Below are positions 34,235-42,897 of a DNA stretch of 64,000 nt, piece after piece. Every line of letters begins with the position of its first letter. Positions within the stretch are counted from its first letter, which is position 1. The position numbers and the translations under genes were made by a program. The stretch is from DATLLN01 sp963720885 (GTDB lineage: Bacteria > Actinomycetota > Thermoleophilia > Gaiellales > JAICJC01), in NCBI GenBank assembly GCA_963720885.1, contig CAVRGW010000002.1:124001-188000 (forward strand), in the 5' to 3' direction. The notes below the pieces were generated by a model. The model saw only the letters and a list, made by a program, of their open reading frames with translations, was not told where the DNA came from and made no database searches.

Positions 34235-34261
34235 AAAAAACGGGGTCTGACCCCGTTTTTT
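34235..34261. terminator. Perfect 13-bp palindrome, likely bidirectional terminator after ileS
   Basis: AAAAAACGGGGTC and GACCCCGTTTTTT flank a single T: a GC-rich stem ending in a run of six T on both strands. The ileS stop codon (34263-34261) overlaps its edge. It fits a rho-independent terminator for ileS and is also a copy of the dispersed GGGGTC palindrome. A one-base loop is too tight for RNA, so the real hairpin would open a few inner pairs. Confidence 0.75.
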
Positions 34262-37200
34262 CAGGCGCGAGCGATGGCGAGCTCGGCGCCGGGCTCGACG
34301 GCCACGGCGAGCGTCTCGCTGGCGATCCAGTCGCCGTGCGCCGCGAAGGCCTCTGCCAGGCCGTCGTCGCGGGGATAGGTGAGCCGGATGCGGTCGGTGA
34401 CCTCGAGGCCGGCGTCCTTGCGCATCATGTTGATGCGGCGGATGACGTCGCGGGCGGCCCCCTCGAGCGCCAGCTCGGGCGTGATCTCGGTGTCGAGAGC
34501 CACCACATACCCGTGGTCGTCGAGCACGGAGAAGCCCTCGCGAGCCTTCGTCCGCAGCTCGTACTCGCCCGGCTCGAGCACCCAGTCGCCGACCTCGACG
34601 CGATCGCCGTCGATGCGGAACTCGCCCTCTCGGAGCAGGCCCTGGATCATCCCCAGGTCGCGGCCATACTTCGGGCCGAGCACCTTGAGCAGCGGCATCA
34701 CGGACGCCTCGGCGAAGTCCTCCGCCGACGTCACCGCGCGCACCTCCTTGACCGCGAGCTCGGCCGCGATCAGCCCGGCGTGGCGCTCGATCCTCGCGCG
34801 CCGCTCCGGATCGTCGGTCGCGACGGCCAGCGAGCCGAGCGGCTGGCGCAGGTTGACCGACGCCGCGTCGCGGGCACGGCGGCCCAACTCGACGACAATG
34901 CGCACGTTGTCCATCTCGGCGATCAGCGTCTCGTCTGCCAGCGTCGGGTGCACGGCCGGATACCCCGAGTGGTGCACGCAGTCCGGCGCGTCGTCGCAGA
35001 CGCCGCGCACCAGGTTCTGCCACAGCTCGTCGGCCAGGAACGGCATCACCGGCGCCACGGCGCGGCTCAGCTGCACCAGCGCGTACCACAGTGTGTCGTA
35101 GGCCGCCTGCTTGCCGGCATCGTCCGCGTTCTTCCAGAAGCGCCCGCGGGAGAGCCTGACGTACCACGTCGAGAGATCATCGATCTGCGCCTCGACGGCG
35201 CGCACCAGCCGCGGGGAGTCGTACGCGTCAAGCGCGGCGCGGCACTCCTCGACCATCTCCTGCGTCCGGGCTAGCAGCCAGCGGTCGAGCGGCTGCAGCC
35301 CGTCGCCCTCCGGGCCGGAAGCGAGCATCTCGTACGACGGCCGGTAGTCGTCGATCCGCGCGTAGGTGACGAAGAACGCATAGCTGTTCCACAGCGTGAG
35401 CAGCCGCCGCTTCACCTGATCCGCCGGCCCGTAGCCGAAGCTCAGGTTCTGACCCGGCGTCTGGTTCGCGTACATCCAGCGCATGACGTCGGCGCCCATC
35501 GACTCCACCGCGTCGTCGAACCAGATCGCGTTGCCCCACGACTTGTGCATAGGCCGGCCGGTCTCATCGTTCACCTTCTCGTGAGACAACACCCGCCTGT
35601 ACGGAGTGTCGCCCGTGAGGGCGACGCTCATGAACAGCATCGAGTAGAACCACAGGCGGATCTGCTCGCGCATCTCGGTGACCCAGTCGGCCGGGAACCA
35701 GCGCTCCCACTCCTCGTGCGTCGGCAGGTCGGCGATCGTCAGGCCCTCGCCGGCGCCGGCGGCGTAGCCGCGCTCGACGAAGGTGTCGTTCTGCCAGCCC
35801 AGCGTCGAGAACGGGATGATCCCGGCGTCCAGCCAGCAGTCGCCGACGTCGGGCAGCCGCTGGGCCTCGGCGCCGCACTCGGGGCAGCCGATCACCACCT
35901 CGTCGATCCACGGACGGTGCAGCTCCTCGACCGCATCGAGGCCGCGCAGCGCGCGCTCGGCCAGCTCCTCGCGCGAGCCGACCACGGTCATATGGCCGTC
36001 AGGGCAGAAGTAGAACGGCAGGGGCAGGCCCCAGTAGCGCTTGCGGCTGATGCACCAGTCGCCCATGTTGCGCAGCCAGTCCTCCATCCGCTTGCCGTAC
36101 TGGGCGGGCGTCCACTGCACGCGCCGGGCGGCGTCGATCATCGGCTGTCGCAGCTGGTCGCAGCGGATGAACCACTCGTCGACGAGCCGGTAGATCAGCT
36201 CCGTGCCGCAGCGCCAGCAGACGGGATAGCGGTGGGTGATCTCGCCGGCGTCGACCAGCCGGCCGCGCTGCCCGAGATCCTCGACGATCTGCTGCGCCGC
36301 GTCCGCGGTGTGACGGCCGTGCAGCCAGCCGAACCCGTCGTAGAACGCTCCCGACTCGTCGACCGGCACGATCGTCGCCAGCCCCTCGCGGCGGCCCAGC
36401 TCGAAGTCCTCCGCACCGCAGCCCGGCGCGATATGGACGATGCCGGTGCCCTCCTCCATCGAGACCTCGTCCCAGGCGACGATCCGGTGCTCGACTCCCT
36501 CCTGCGCGGCCAGGTCGTCGAACGGCCCGTCATACGCCAGCCCGACCAGCTCGGAGCCCTTGACCGTCCCCACCACCTTGCCCTTGAGCGGCACGTGGTC
36601 GAGACGGCTCTGCGCCACGTAGGCGATCCCGGCGCCGGTCTGCACCCGTGCGTAGTCCGCGTCGGGCAGCACCGCCGCTGCGACGTTGGCGGGCAGCGTC
36701 CAGGGGGTCGTCGTCCACACGACCAGCTCCTCGTGTTCGCGCCCGACCAGCGGGAACCGCACGAACAGCGAAGGGTGGGTGATCTCCTTGTACGAATCGA
36801 TCAGCTCGTGCTGCGAGAGCGACGTGCCGCAGCGCGGGCACCAGGGCATCGACCGGTGGCCCTTGTACAGCCAGTCGCGTTCCTGGCACGTCTTCAGGAA
36901 CCCCCAGATGTACGAGATGTTCGTGTCGGTCATCGTGAAGTAGCTGCGCTCCCAGTCCATCCACTGACCGAGACGGATCGACTGGTCGGTTTGCACCTGC
37001 GCGTACTTGGCGACCCTGTCGCGGCACGCGCGGGCGAAGCGGTCGAGACCGTACTCCTCGATCTCCCGCTTGGAGTTGAGCCCCAGCGCCTTTTCGACCT
37101 CGACCTCGACCCACAGGCCCTGGCAGTCGAAACCGTTCTGGTAGCGCTGATCCTCGCCCAGCATCGCGTGGTAGCGCTGCCAGACGTCCTTCAGCGTGCG

Positions 37201-37392
37201 GCCCCAGGCGTGGTGCACGCCCATCGGGTTGTTCGCCGTGATCGGGCCGTCGAAGAACGAGAACCGCTGCTCGGCGCCGCGGTTGGCGTCCCTCAGGCGC
37301 TCGAAGCTGCGCTCGGCCTTCCACCGCTCGAGCGTGCGATGCTCGAGCGCGACGTGGTCAGGCTGCTTGTCGACGGGGCTGAATCCGGGCAC
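34261..37392 (-). CDS. ileS: Isoleucyl-tRNA synthetase
   Basis: 1043 residues, full length. The class I signature appears as PMGVHHAWGR (~56-65, HIGH variant) and the KMSKS loop as MHKSWGN (~605). The editing domain and two zinc-site pairs (CPRCGTS, CPECGAE) are present. The KMSKS variant HKSWG and the overall layout resemble the eukaryote-like type 2 IleRS found in several actinobacterial lineages; this assignment is an inference. The start is GTG at 37392 with TAGAAT 7 nt upstream. It charges tRNA-Ile. Confidence 0.93.
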   Translation of the reverse strand: MPGFSPVDKQPDHVALEHRTLERWKAERSFERLRDANRGAEQRFSFFDGPITANNPMGVHHAWGRTLKDVWQRYHAMLGEDQRYQNGFDCQGLWVEVEVEKALGLNSKREIEEYGLDRFARACRDRVAKYAQVQTDQSIRLGQWMDWERSYFTMTDTNISYIWGFLKTCQERDWLYKGHRSMPWCPRCGTSLSQHELIDSYKEITHPSLFVRFPLVGREHEELVVWTTTPWTLPANVAAAVLPDADYARVQTGAGIAYVAQSRLDHVPLKGKVVGTVKGSELVGLAYDGPFDDLAAQEGVEHRIVAWDEVSMEEGTGIVHIAPGCGAEDFELGRREGLATIVPVDESGAFYDGFGWLHGRHTADAAQQIVEDLGQRGRLVDAGEITHRYPVCWRCGTELIYRLVDEWFIRCDQLRQPMIDAARRVQWTPAQYGKRMEDWLRNMGDWCISRKRYWGLPLPFYFCPDGHMTVVGSREELAERALRGLDAVEELHRPWIDEVVIGCPECGAEAQRLPDVGDCWLDAGIIPFSTLGWQNDTFVERGYAAGAGEGLTIADLPTHEEWERWFPADWVTEMREQIRLWFYSMLFMSVALTGDTPYRRVLSHEKVNDETGRPMHKSWGNAIWFDDAVESMGADVMRWMYANQTPGQNLSFGYGPADQVKRRLLTLWNSYAFFVTYARIDDYRPSYEMLASGPEGDGLQPLDRWLLARTQEMVEECRAALDAYDSPRLVRAVEAQIDDLSTWYVRLSRGRFWKNADDAGKQAAYDTLWYALVQLSRAVAPVMPFLADELWQNLVRGVCDDAPDCVHHSGYPAVHPTLADETLIAEMDNVRIVVELGRRARDAASVNLRQPLGSLAVATDDPERRARIERHAGLIAAELAVKEVRAVTSAEDFAEASVMPLLKVLGPKYGRDLGMIQGLLREGEFRIDGDRVEVGDWVLEPGEYELRTKAREGFSVLDDHGYVVALDTEITPELALEGAARDVIRRINMMRKDAGLEVTDRIRLTYPRDDGLAEAFAAHGDWIASETLAVAVEPGAELAIARA

Positions 37393-37399
37393 GCCGCGG

Positions 37400-37405
37400 A
37401 TTCTA
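37400..37405 (-). promoter_or_regulatory. -10 box of ileS
   Basis: TAGAAT on the minus strand, 7 nt before the GTG at 37392. Leaderless, so no T-box leader is possible from this promoter. Confidence 0.6.
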
Positions 37406-37422
37406 CGCGGCGCCCGGCGGGG

Positions 37423-37566
37423 CTAGTCCAGCTCGTGACGGTGGCAGTAGTCGTCGAACGCGGCGTGCTTGGCGAGGTAGGAGCCGAGCTCGGCGAATCC
37501 GAACTCGAACCATTCGGCGAGCCAGCGCTCGTCGATCTCGACATGCTTTTCCTGCAGCTCGTCCAT
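37423..37566 (-). CDS. Small acidic protein (47 aa), unknown function
   Basis: 47 residues, MDELQEKHVEIDERWLAEWF at the N-terminus and CHRHELD at the C-terminus, rich in acidic and aromatic residues. No family recognised. The start ATG at 37566 has one of the strongest ribosome-binding sites in the window, GGAGGAG with 9 nt spacing. A hairpin CGGGG-TAT-CCCCG sits just upstream (37586-37598). The frame stays open upstream to ~37680 without another start codon. It lies between the Nudix gene and ileS, and ileS has its own -10 box. Confidence 0.6.
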   Translation of the reverse strand: MDELQEKHVEIDERWLAEWFEFGFAELGSYLAKHAAFDDYCHRHELD

Positions 37567-37585
37567 CTCGATGATCTCCTCCGGG

Positions 37586-37598
37586 CGGGGTATCCCCG
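37586..37598 (-). promoter_or_regulatory. Hairpin just upstream of the 47-residue gene ribosome-binding site
   Basis: CGGGG and CCCCG with a 3-nt loop, ending 3-4 nt upstream of the GGAGGAG Shine-Dalgarno (37582-37576). A second weak stem (ACCCT/AGGGT, 37627-37644) lies further upstream. A role in translation control is possible but unproven. Confidence 0.35.
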
Positions 37599-37683
37599 GA
37601 AATGAAGCCTTTGCCCTCGAGCTCGTACCCTGAGCTACAAGGGTTTCCGATGCTTCAGTAATCGGCCGCAGGTGGCCCGTGCT

Positions 37684-38187
37684 TTACGACTTCTGTGACG
37701 ATTGCAGCTGCTCGATCGCCTGACGCCCGTTGGGGAACGCGATCTCGGCCATCGGAATGCCGTCCAGCGGGAACCAGCCGATCTCGCTGACATCGTCGGC
37801 GGGCGCCTCGGCGCCGCCCTCGACCGAGGCGGTGAAGTACACGTTCAGCGTCGCCGCGCCGCCGTCGCCGTAGGTGTCGAGGAAGAAGCCCAGCAGCCGC
37901 TCGATGCGGATGTTGAGCCCGGTCTCCTCGCGCAGCTCGCGGACGGCGGCGTCCTCAGGCAGCTCGAGCGGCTCGACGAACCCGCCGGGCAGGTCCCACA
38001 TCCCCTCCTGCGGCGGCCGGGCGCGGCGCGTCAGCATCAGCCGGCCGTCGCGGAGCACCAGGGCGCTGGCCGTCGGCGCGGGATTGTCGTAGATGACCAG
38101 GCCGCACGCAGGGCAGTGCAGCTCGGTGCCGTGGACGAGCGGTGCGGCACAGCGCGGGCAGTGAACCCAGTCATCCCGGTGCGCCAT
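37684..38187 (-). CDS. Zinc-ribbon Nudix hydrolase
   Basis: 167 residues. A zinc ribbon (Cys10, 13, 25, 28) precedes a Nudix domain. The Nudix box runs from Gly69 to Leu91 and fits G-x5-E-x7-RE-L-x-EE-x-G-L exactly. This layout is found in NudC-like NADH pyrophosphatases and in ADP-ribose or mutator-type hydrolases. The SQPWPFPxS motif of NudC is not seen, so NADH specificity is unlikely. It overlaps the upstream serine hydrolase gene by 17 nt, indicating an operon. Confidence 0.87.
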   Translation of the reverse strand: MAHRDDWVHCPRCAAPLVHGTELHCPACGLVIYDNPAPTASALVLRDGRLMLTRRARPPQEGMWDLPGGFVEPLELPEDAAVRELREETGLNIRIERLLGFFLDTYGDGGAATLNVYFTASVEGGAEAPADDVSEIGWFPLDGIPMAEIAFPNGRQAIEQLQSSQKS

Positions 38188-39175
38188 GCTCGACGATCAC
38201 CTCCCCGGAGAGCTCCGTCCATCCACCCTCGGCGAGCATCCAGCCGGAGTAGGTGCCGCGGTTGGCGAGGCAGACGAGCCCGAGCCCCCGCTCCAGGTCG
38301 GCCCACATCAGCGTGCCGCTTGCCCCGAAGTGCGACAGCGTCGACTCCGACACGGCGTCGCCCGCCCAGTGCGGCCCACCGGTGCCGCGGATGTTCACGC
38401 CGGCTCCCCAGTCGGGGCAGTGCAGCTTGGGGAATGACTCGAGCCCGCCCGGAATGCCGGGGTACTGCACCGACGCCAGCTCCGACCAGGTGTCGCGGTG
38501 CAGCAGCGGCGCGCCGCCTCCCAGCAGCAGCGCGACGACGCGCGCATACGCGTCAAGGGACGCGAACATCCCGCCGGCCGCGTTGCCTCTGCGACGCCAC
38601 TGCGGCGCGTTGAACAGCGGCACCCCGGGTGACGACAGGCCGGGGTCGCGCACCTCGAGCGCCCGCCCCTCCTCGTCCTCCGGCAGCGGCAGGAACGCGT
38701 CCATGCCCAACGGCCGGACCACAGCGTCGGTGACGTAGCGCTGGAACGGCATCTCGGTCGCCGCCTCGAGCAGCAGTCCGATCAGGTGGTAGCCCTCATT
38801 CGAGTACGCCCGGCGCGTGCCGGGCGGGTACTTGAGCTCGACCTCGAGCGGTGGCGTCCCGCGCACCGATTCGGGCAGGCCGGAGGCATGTGACAGCAGG
38901 TGGCGGAGCGTGATCGACCTGCGGTCGGCGTCGTCCAGCGCAGGCAGCAGCGCGCACGCGGGAGCATCGAGCTCGAGCACCCCCTCTTCGACTGCGACCA
39001 GCGCTGCGAGCGCCACGACGGGCTTGGTCAGCGACGCGAGGGCGAACAGCGAATGCTCGCCGGCACCGCCCGCGAACCGGCGCTCGACGACCGTGCCATG
39101 GCGGTCGACAACGGCCGCAGCGATGGCGTCTGCGCGGCCCTCGGCCACCCACCGGTCGATTGCCTCCAGCGCCAT
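38171..39175 (-). CDS. Beta-lactamase-fold serine hydrolase (class C / PBP-like)
   Basis: 334 residues. The active-site motifs are SLTK (Ser48, Lys51) and YSN (Tyr124-Asn126), as in class C beta-lactamases, D-aminopeptidases and esterases of PF00144. The third motif is probably in the FGASGTLMW region near the C-terminus. No signal peptide, which argues for an intracellular esterase or peptidase rather than antibiotic resistance. The frame is open further upstream, but the ATG at 39175 is chosen because TACGAT lies 7 nt before it. It is the first gene of the pair with Nudix. Confidence 0.82.
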   Translation of the reverse strand: MALEAIDRWVAEGRADAIAAAVVDRHGTVVERRFAGGAGEHSLFALASLTKPVVALAALVAVEEGVLELDAPACALLPALDDADRRSITLRHLLSHASGLPESVRGTPPLEVELKYPPGTRRAYSNEGYHLIGLLLEAATEMPFQRYVTDAVVRPLGMDAFLPLPEDEEGRALEVRDPGLSSPGVPLFNAPQWRRRGNAAGGMFASLDAYARVVALLLGGGAPLLHRDTWSELASVQYPGIPGGLESFPKLHCPDWGAGVNIRGTGGPHWAGDAVSESTLSHFGASGTLMWADLERGLGLVCLANRGTYSGWMLAEGGWTELSGEVIVEHGAPG

Positions 39176-39182
39176 CCGCGGC

Positions 39183-39188
39183 ATCGTA
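39183..39188 (-). promoter_or_regulatory. -10 box of serine hydrolase/Nudix operon
   Basis: TACGAT on the minus strand, 7 nt before the ATG at 39175. It faces the TATCGT box of the divergent gene at 39215. Confidence 0.55.
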
Positions 39189-39214
39189 TCCGTCAGACCC
39201 GGCGATATCTCGGG

Positions 39215-39220
39215 TATCGT
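39215..39220 (+). promoter_or_regulatory. -10 box of LytR_C gene
   Basis: TATCGT, 11 nt before the ATG at 39232. A very short leader or an internal start would follow. Confidence 0.4.
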
Positions 39221-39231
39221 TTCCCCTGGTA

Positions 39232-39864
39232 ATGGCACGTGTCGAGACCAGACGGGAGCGCGACCGCGAGGTTGCGCCCGAGCAAGCCGACGATGACACC
39301 CACCTCGAGGACTGGTTCGCCAGGCGGCTCGAGTCGCAGGGGATCCCGACCAAGATGCCCCGCGGCGTGAACACGCGGATCCTCGCCGTGGGCGGCTTCG
39401 CCGTGGCGCTGCTCGGCCTGATCTGGGCGTTCTCGGTCGCCGGACCGGGGAGCGGCACCCCGTCGGCGACGCCGACGACCAAGCCGTCGTCCAGCTCCAC
39501 CTCGCCCAACAGCTCCGGCACGCCCAACAACACCAACGGCGGCACCAAGAACAAGCCGAAGGCCCCCGCCTGGAACACCATCACCGTGGACGTGCTGAAC
39601 GGCTCGGGCATCAGCGGCGCGGCCGCCGCCTCCTCGACCACCATGAGCGGCGCGGGCTGGCACATCGGGATCACCGGCGACGCCGGCACCGAGACGACCG
39701 CGACGACGGTGGTCTACGCACCCGGCCACAAGGCCGAGGCGCAGGTGGTTGCCAAGAAGCTCGGGCTCGCCGCACCGGTGCCGCTCGCTTCGGCGACCGG
39801 CGTGCCGTCAACGGCGACGACCGGCGTCGCGGTCGTGCTCGGGCCCGACGGCCTGCCCAGCTAG
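39232..39864 (+). CDS. Membrane-anchored LytR C-terminal domain protein
   Basis: 210 residues. A charged cytoplasmic N-terminus (~1-45) is followed by one membrane helix (~50-67), a Ser/Thr/Pro/Asn-rich extracytoplasmic linker (~70-110) and a LytR_C domain (~115-210) opening with ITVDVLNGSGISG. LytR_C domains often accompany LytR-CpsA-Psr enzymes that attach polymers to peptidoglycan, but the catalytic LCP domain is absent here. The ATG at 39232 is supported by TATCGT upstream. Its stop overlaps the convergent decarboxylase gene by 4 nt. Confidence 0.82.
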   Translation: MARVETRRERDREVAPEQADDDTHLEDWFARRLESQGIPTKMPRGVNTRILAVGGFAVALLGLIWAFSVAGPGSGTPSATPTTKPSSSSTSPNSSGTPNNTNGGTKNKPKAPAWNTITVDVLNGSGISGAAAASSTTMSGAGWHIGITGDAGTETTATTVVYAPGHKAEAQVVAKKLGLAAPVPLASATGVPSTATTGVAVVLGPDGLPS

Positions 39865-41291
39865 CCGTTCAGCGCTTCCCACGCGCGTCGCACGTGCTCA
39901 GGCCGCGAGGCGACGTTGCCGATCGCCATTCGCGCCGCGTAGCGGCCACCGACCTGGGTGTGCGAGACGAACGCCGTCCCGCTCGCGTTGACCCGCTCGA
40001 CGATGTCGGCGTTGATCCGGTCGAGCTCGGCCTCGTCGTCAACGCCCGCCGGCCGGCGGCGGAAGCAGACGGTCGACAGCGGCACCGGCGCCAGCAGCTC
40101 CCATCCCTCAGCGGCCTCGATCCAGCCCGCCAGCTCACTGGCCATCGCGATGTGGCCGGCGATGATCTCGGCCAGCCCGTCGGCGCCGTACGCCCGCATC
40201 ACGAACCAGAGCTTGAGCGCGCGGAACCGCCGGCCCAGCGCCAGCCCGTAGTCCATCAGGTTCGTCACGTCGCCGTCGCCGCTAGTCAGGTAGAACGGCA
40301 CGACCGAGAATGCCTGTCGCAGCACGTCGGGCCGTGACGTGTAGAGCAGGCTGCAGTCGACCGGCGTCAGCAGCCACTTGTGCGGGTTGAAGACCAGCGA
40401 GTCCGCGCGCTCGCACCCGTCGAGCAGGTGCCGGTGCGTGGGCAGGAGCCCCGCGGCACCGCCGTACGCAGCGTCGACGTGCACCCACATGCCGTGGCGC
40501 CCCGCGATCTCGGCGACCTCGCCCACCGGATCGACGCTGGTGGTCGACGTCGTTCCTACCGTCGGCACCACGGCGATCGGCCGCACGCCTGCTGCGACGT
40601 CCGCCTCGACGGCGGCCGCCAGCGCATCGGGGCGCATCCGGAACTCGCCGTCGACCTCCACCTTGTGCAGGCCCTGCTGACCCAGCCCGAGCGCGATGCA
40701 GGCCTTCTCGACGGACGAGTGCGCCTCGGCGGAGGTGTACACCCGCAGCGGCGGCAGATCGTCGCGGCCGGCCATCCCACGGCTGCGGATGTCCAGGCCC
40801 GCCGCCTCGCGGGCGGCTGCCAGCGCCCAGAACGTCGAGCTCGACGCCGAGTCCGTGATCTGGCCGAACCACGAGTCCGGCAGGCCGATCAGCTCGCCCA
40901 CCCAGGCCAGTGTGCGCTCCTCCAGCTCGGTGGCCGCGGGCGAGGTGCGCCACAGCATCGCGTTGACGTTGAGCGCCGCGCAGATCAGCTCGCCGACGAT
41001 CCCGGGGCCGCTGCCGGTGATCCCGAAGTAGGCGAAGAAGGACGGGTGGTTCCAGTGGGTGATGCCCGGCAGGATCAGTCGGTCGACGTCGGCCATGATC
41101 GCCTCCAGGGGCTCGCCGTCGGCCGGCGGGTGCTCGGGCAGCGCGGCAAGCAGGTCGCCGGGCGCAACCTGCGCCAACACGGGCCGCTCGCCCACCGAGT
41201 GCAGGTACGCGGAGACCCACTCCGCGGCCTCGAGCAGCGCCGCCCGCAGCTTCTCCTCGCCGGGGCCGGGCAGAGCCGGCCCGGCCGTCAC
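39861..41291 (-). CDS. PLP-dependent group II decarboxylase (aromatic-L-amino-acid type)
   Basis: 476 residues. The aromatic-amino-acid-decarboxylase features are ITHWNHPSFFAYF (~77-89), His191 stacking on the cofactor, Asp273 in HVDAAYGG and the PLP lysine Lys305 in FNPHKWLL. It is expected to decarboxylate an aromatic or related amino acid to an amine (or act as an aldehyde synthase). The catalytic loop Tyr could not be identified with certainty. The start is GTG at 41291, overlapping the stop of the small membrane protein gene (GTGA). The frame is open to 41474, but that part is low-complexity and antisense-like. Confidence 0.85.
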   Translation of the reverse strand: MTAGPALPGPGEEKLRAALLEAAEWVSAYLHSVGERPVLAQVAPGDLLAALPEHPPADGEPLEAIMADVDRLILPGITHWNHPSFFAYFGITGSGPGIVGELICAALNVNAMLWRTSPAATELEERTLAWVGELIGLPDSWFGQITDSASSSTFWALAAAREAAGLDIRSRGMAGRDDLPPLRVYTSAEAHSSVEKACIALGLGQQGLHKVEVDGEFRMRPDALAAAVEADVAAGVRPIAVVPTVGTTSTTSVDPVGEVAEIAGRHGMWVHVDAAYGGAAGLLPTHRHLLDGCERADSLVFNPHKWLLTPVDCSLLYTSRPDVLRQAFSVVPFYLTSGDGDVTNLMDYGLALGRRFRALKLWFVMRAYGADGLAEIIAGHIAMASELAGWIEAAEGWELLAPVPLSTVCFRRRPAGVDDEAELDRINADIVERVNASGTAFVSHTQVGGRYAARMAIGNVASRPEHVRRAWEALNG

Positions 41292-41536
41292 CTCGGCACC
41301 GGTGTCCGCGACCGCCTCCCGCGATCGGGCCGCCGCGGCGCCGTGCCACGGACGTCGCGGCGGGCGGGCGTCCGGGGCGGGCGGCGCGCGGGCGCGGATG
41401 GGCCGCCGCCACCGCCGCCTCCGCCACCGCCGCCGTCCGAGCCGTCCTCGCGCGCCATCGCCCGCAGCAGCCACCAGAGCAAGAGCGTGCCCGGGATGTG
41501 CAGGCAGATCACGGCGAGGAACAGGACCGCGCTCAC
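41288..41536 (-). CDS. Small single-TM protein with poly-glycine and Pro/Arg-rich tail
   Basis: 82 residues. An N-terminal membrane helix (~2-24, AVLFLAVICLHIPGTLLLWW) is followed by ten or more Gly in a row and an Arg/Pro-rich basic tail. No family recognised. GTG at 41536 has TAGACT 8 nt upstream. The stop overlaps the decarboxylase GTG (GTGA), so it is the first gene of that operon and may anchor or aid expression of the enzyme. It might also be mainly a translational leader; the glycine tract is a low-complexity artefact risk. Confidence 0.6.
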   Translation of the reverse strand: MSAVLFLAVICLHIPGTLLLWWLLRAMAREDGSDGGGGGGGGGGGPSAPARRPPRTPARRDVRGTAPRRPDRGRRSRTPVPR

Positions 41537-41544
41537 AGCCGTCC

Positions 41545-41550
41545 AGTCTA
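41545..41550 (-). promoter_or_regulatory. -10 box of small TM/decarboxylase operon
   Basis: TAGACT on the minus strand, 8 nt before the GTG at 41536. Confidence 0.5.
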
Positions 41551-41558
41551 CCGGCAGG

Positions 41559-42857
41559 TCAGAGCGTGCTCTCGACGGCGCCGATCGACACCTCGAGCTT
41601 CTCCAGCATCTCGTCGATCTCGGCGTCCGAGATGATCAGCGGCGGGGCCAGCATCACCGCGTCCATGTGCCGGTTGACGATCGGCGTCGGGCACGAGTAG
41701 ATCATCAGGCCGCGCTCCCGTGCCGCCCTGGCGACACGCCCGGAGATCCGCTCGGACTCGGCGAACCGCTCACCGGTCACCGGATGCCGCAGCTCGATGC
41801 CCTGCAGCAGCCCGCGGCCGCGCAACGCGGCCATCATCGGGTGCGCGGAGGCCATCCGCTCGAGCTCGGCCCGGATCCGTTCGCCCTTGCCGGCTGCGCC
41901 GGCCACCAGGCCCTCGTCCTCGATGGTGTCGATCACGGCGCAGCCGACCGCGCAGCCCAGCGGATACCCCGAGAACGTGTGGCCGTACGAGAACCCTGTC
42001 GGCGAGCTCCCGACGACCTCGCGCACCGTGCGCGTCGCGACCATGCCCGAGAGCGGGATGACGCCGCCGCCGATGCCCTTTCCGAAGGTGACGATGTCCG
42101 GCAGGGCACCGTCGTGCTCCACCGCGAACCAGCGGCCCGTGCGGCCGAACGCGGTGATGATCTCGTCGGCGACGAGCAGGATGTCGTACCGGTCGCAGAC
42201 GTCGCGAACCGCCTGCAGGTAACCCGGCGGAAGCTCGACGGCGGCACCGGAGGAGCCGGTCACCGGCTCCAGGATGAATGCCGCTATGTGGTCGGCGCCG
42301 CGGGACAGGATCGCGGCCTCGAGCTCCGCCGCACCCTCCTCGGCGGTCAGGCTGTTGGGAACGGCCGCGTACTTGTGCAGCAGCGGCTCGAACGGTGCCC
42401 GCCAGCGCGACCCCGACAACGACAGGGCGCCCAGGGTCGAGCCGTGGTACGACGTCACCCGGGACAGGAAGTCCAGCTTCGCCGGCTTCCCGCACAGCTC
42501 CCAGTAGAGCACTGCCAGGTGCATCGCCGACTCGTTGGCCTCGGAGCCGGACGAGTTGAAGAAACACCACTCGAGATCGCCCGGTGCGACGCGCCGCACG
42601 CGCTCGGCGAGCTCCAGCATCGGCTCGTTGCGGAACGAGAACCGGTAGGTGAAGTTGAGCAGCTCGGACTGCCGTTTGAGCGCCTCGACGACCCGCGGAT
42701 GACCGTGGCCGAGCAGCATCACCATCGCGCCGCCGCACGCGTCCAGATACGAGGTGCCGTCCTCCGTCTCGATCCGGCAGCCGGCGGCCCGGACGGCGAT
42801 CGGCAGCGCCTCGCCCGCGGTCATCGAATAATCGGTGCGCATGTCGGTCGCGCTCAC
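41559..42857 (-). CDS. Class III (omega-)aminotransferase
   Basis: 432 residues. PLP-binding motifs are NSSGSEANE (~101-109), Asp231 in LVADEIITAFGRTG and the Schiff-base Lys260 in TFGKGIGGG. It transfers amino groups from omega-amino acids, beta-amino acids or amines to an alpha-keto acid; the acceptor cannot be read from sequence. The start GTG at 42857 follows AACACT by 6 nt; the ATG at 42842 is an alternative. In the same minus-strand group as BKACE and a ThDP enzyme, a context suited to making or consuming beta-keto acids. Confidence 0.87.
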   Translation of the reverse strand: MSATDMRTDYSMTAGEALPIAVRAAGCRIETEDGTSYLDACGGAMVMLLGHGHPRVVEALKRQSELLNFTYRFSFRNEPMLELAERVRRVAPGDLEWCFFNSSGSEANESAMHLAVLYWELCGKPAKLDFLSRVTSYHGSTLGALSLSGSRWRAPFEPLLHKYAAVPNSLTAEEGAAELEAAILSRGADHIAAFILEPVTGSSGAAVELPPGYLQAVRDVCDRYDILLVADEIITAFGRTGRWFAVEHDGALPDIVTFGKGIGGGVIPLSGMVATRTVREVVGSSPTGFSYGHTFSGYPLGCAVGCAVIDTIEDEGLVAGAAGKGERIRAELERMASAHPMMAALRGRGLLQGIELRHPVTGERFAESERISGRVARAARERGLMIYSCPTPIVNRHMDAVMLAPPLIISDAEIDEMLEKLEVSIGAVESTL

Positions 42858-42897
42858 CTGCGCAGTGTTCCAGATCGGCGCCGGACGGCGCGTCGCA

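Noticed and set aside
37393..37683. T-box leader for ileS
   Set aside because: The -10 box lies 7 nt before the ileS start, leaving no room for a leader, and no T-box consensus was seen upstream.
38171..39175. Antibiotic-resistance beta-lactamase
   Set aside because: SLTK and YSN are present, but there is no signal peptide and the gene is joined to a Nudix gene; a cytoplasmic esterase or peptidase is more likely.
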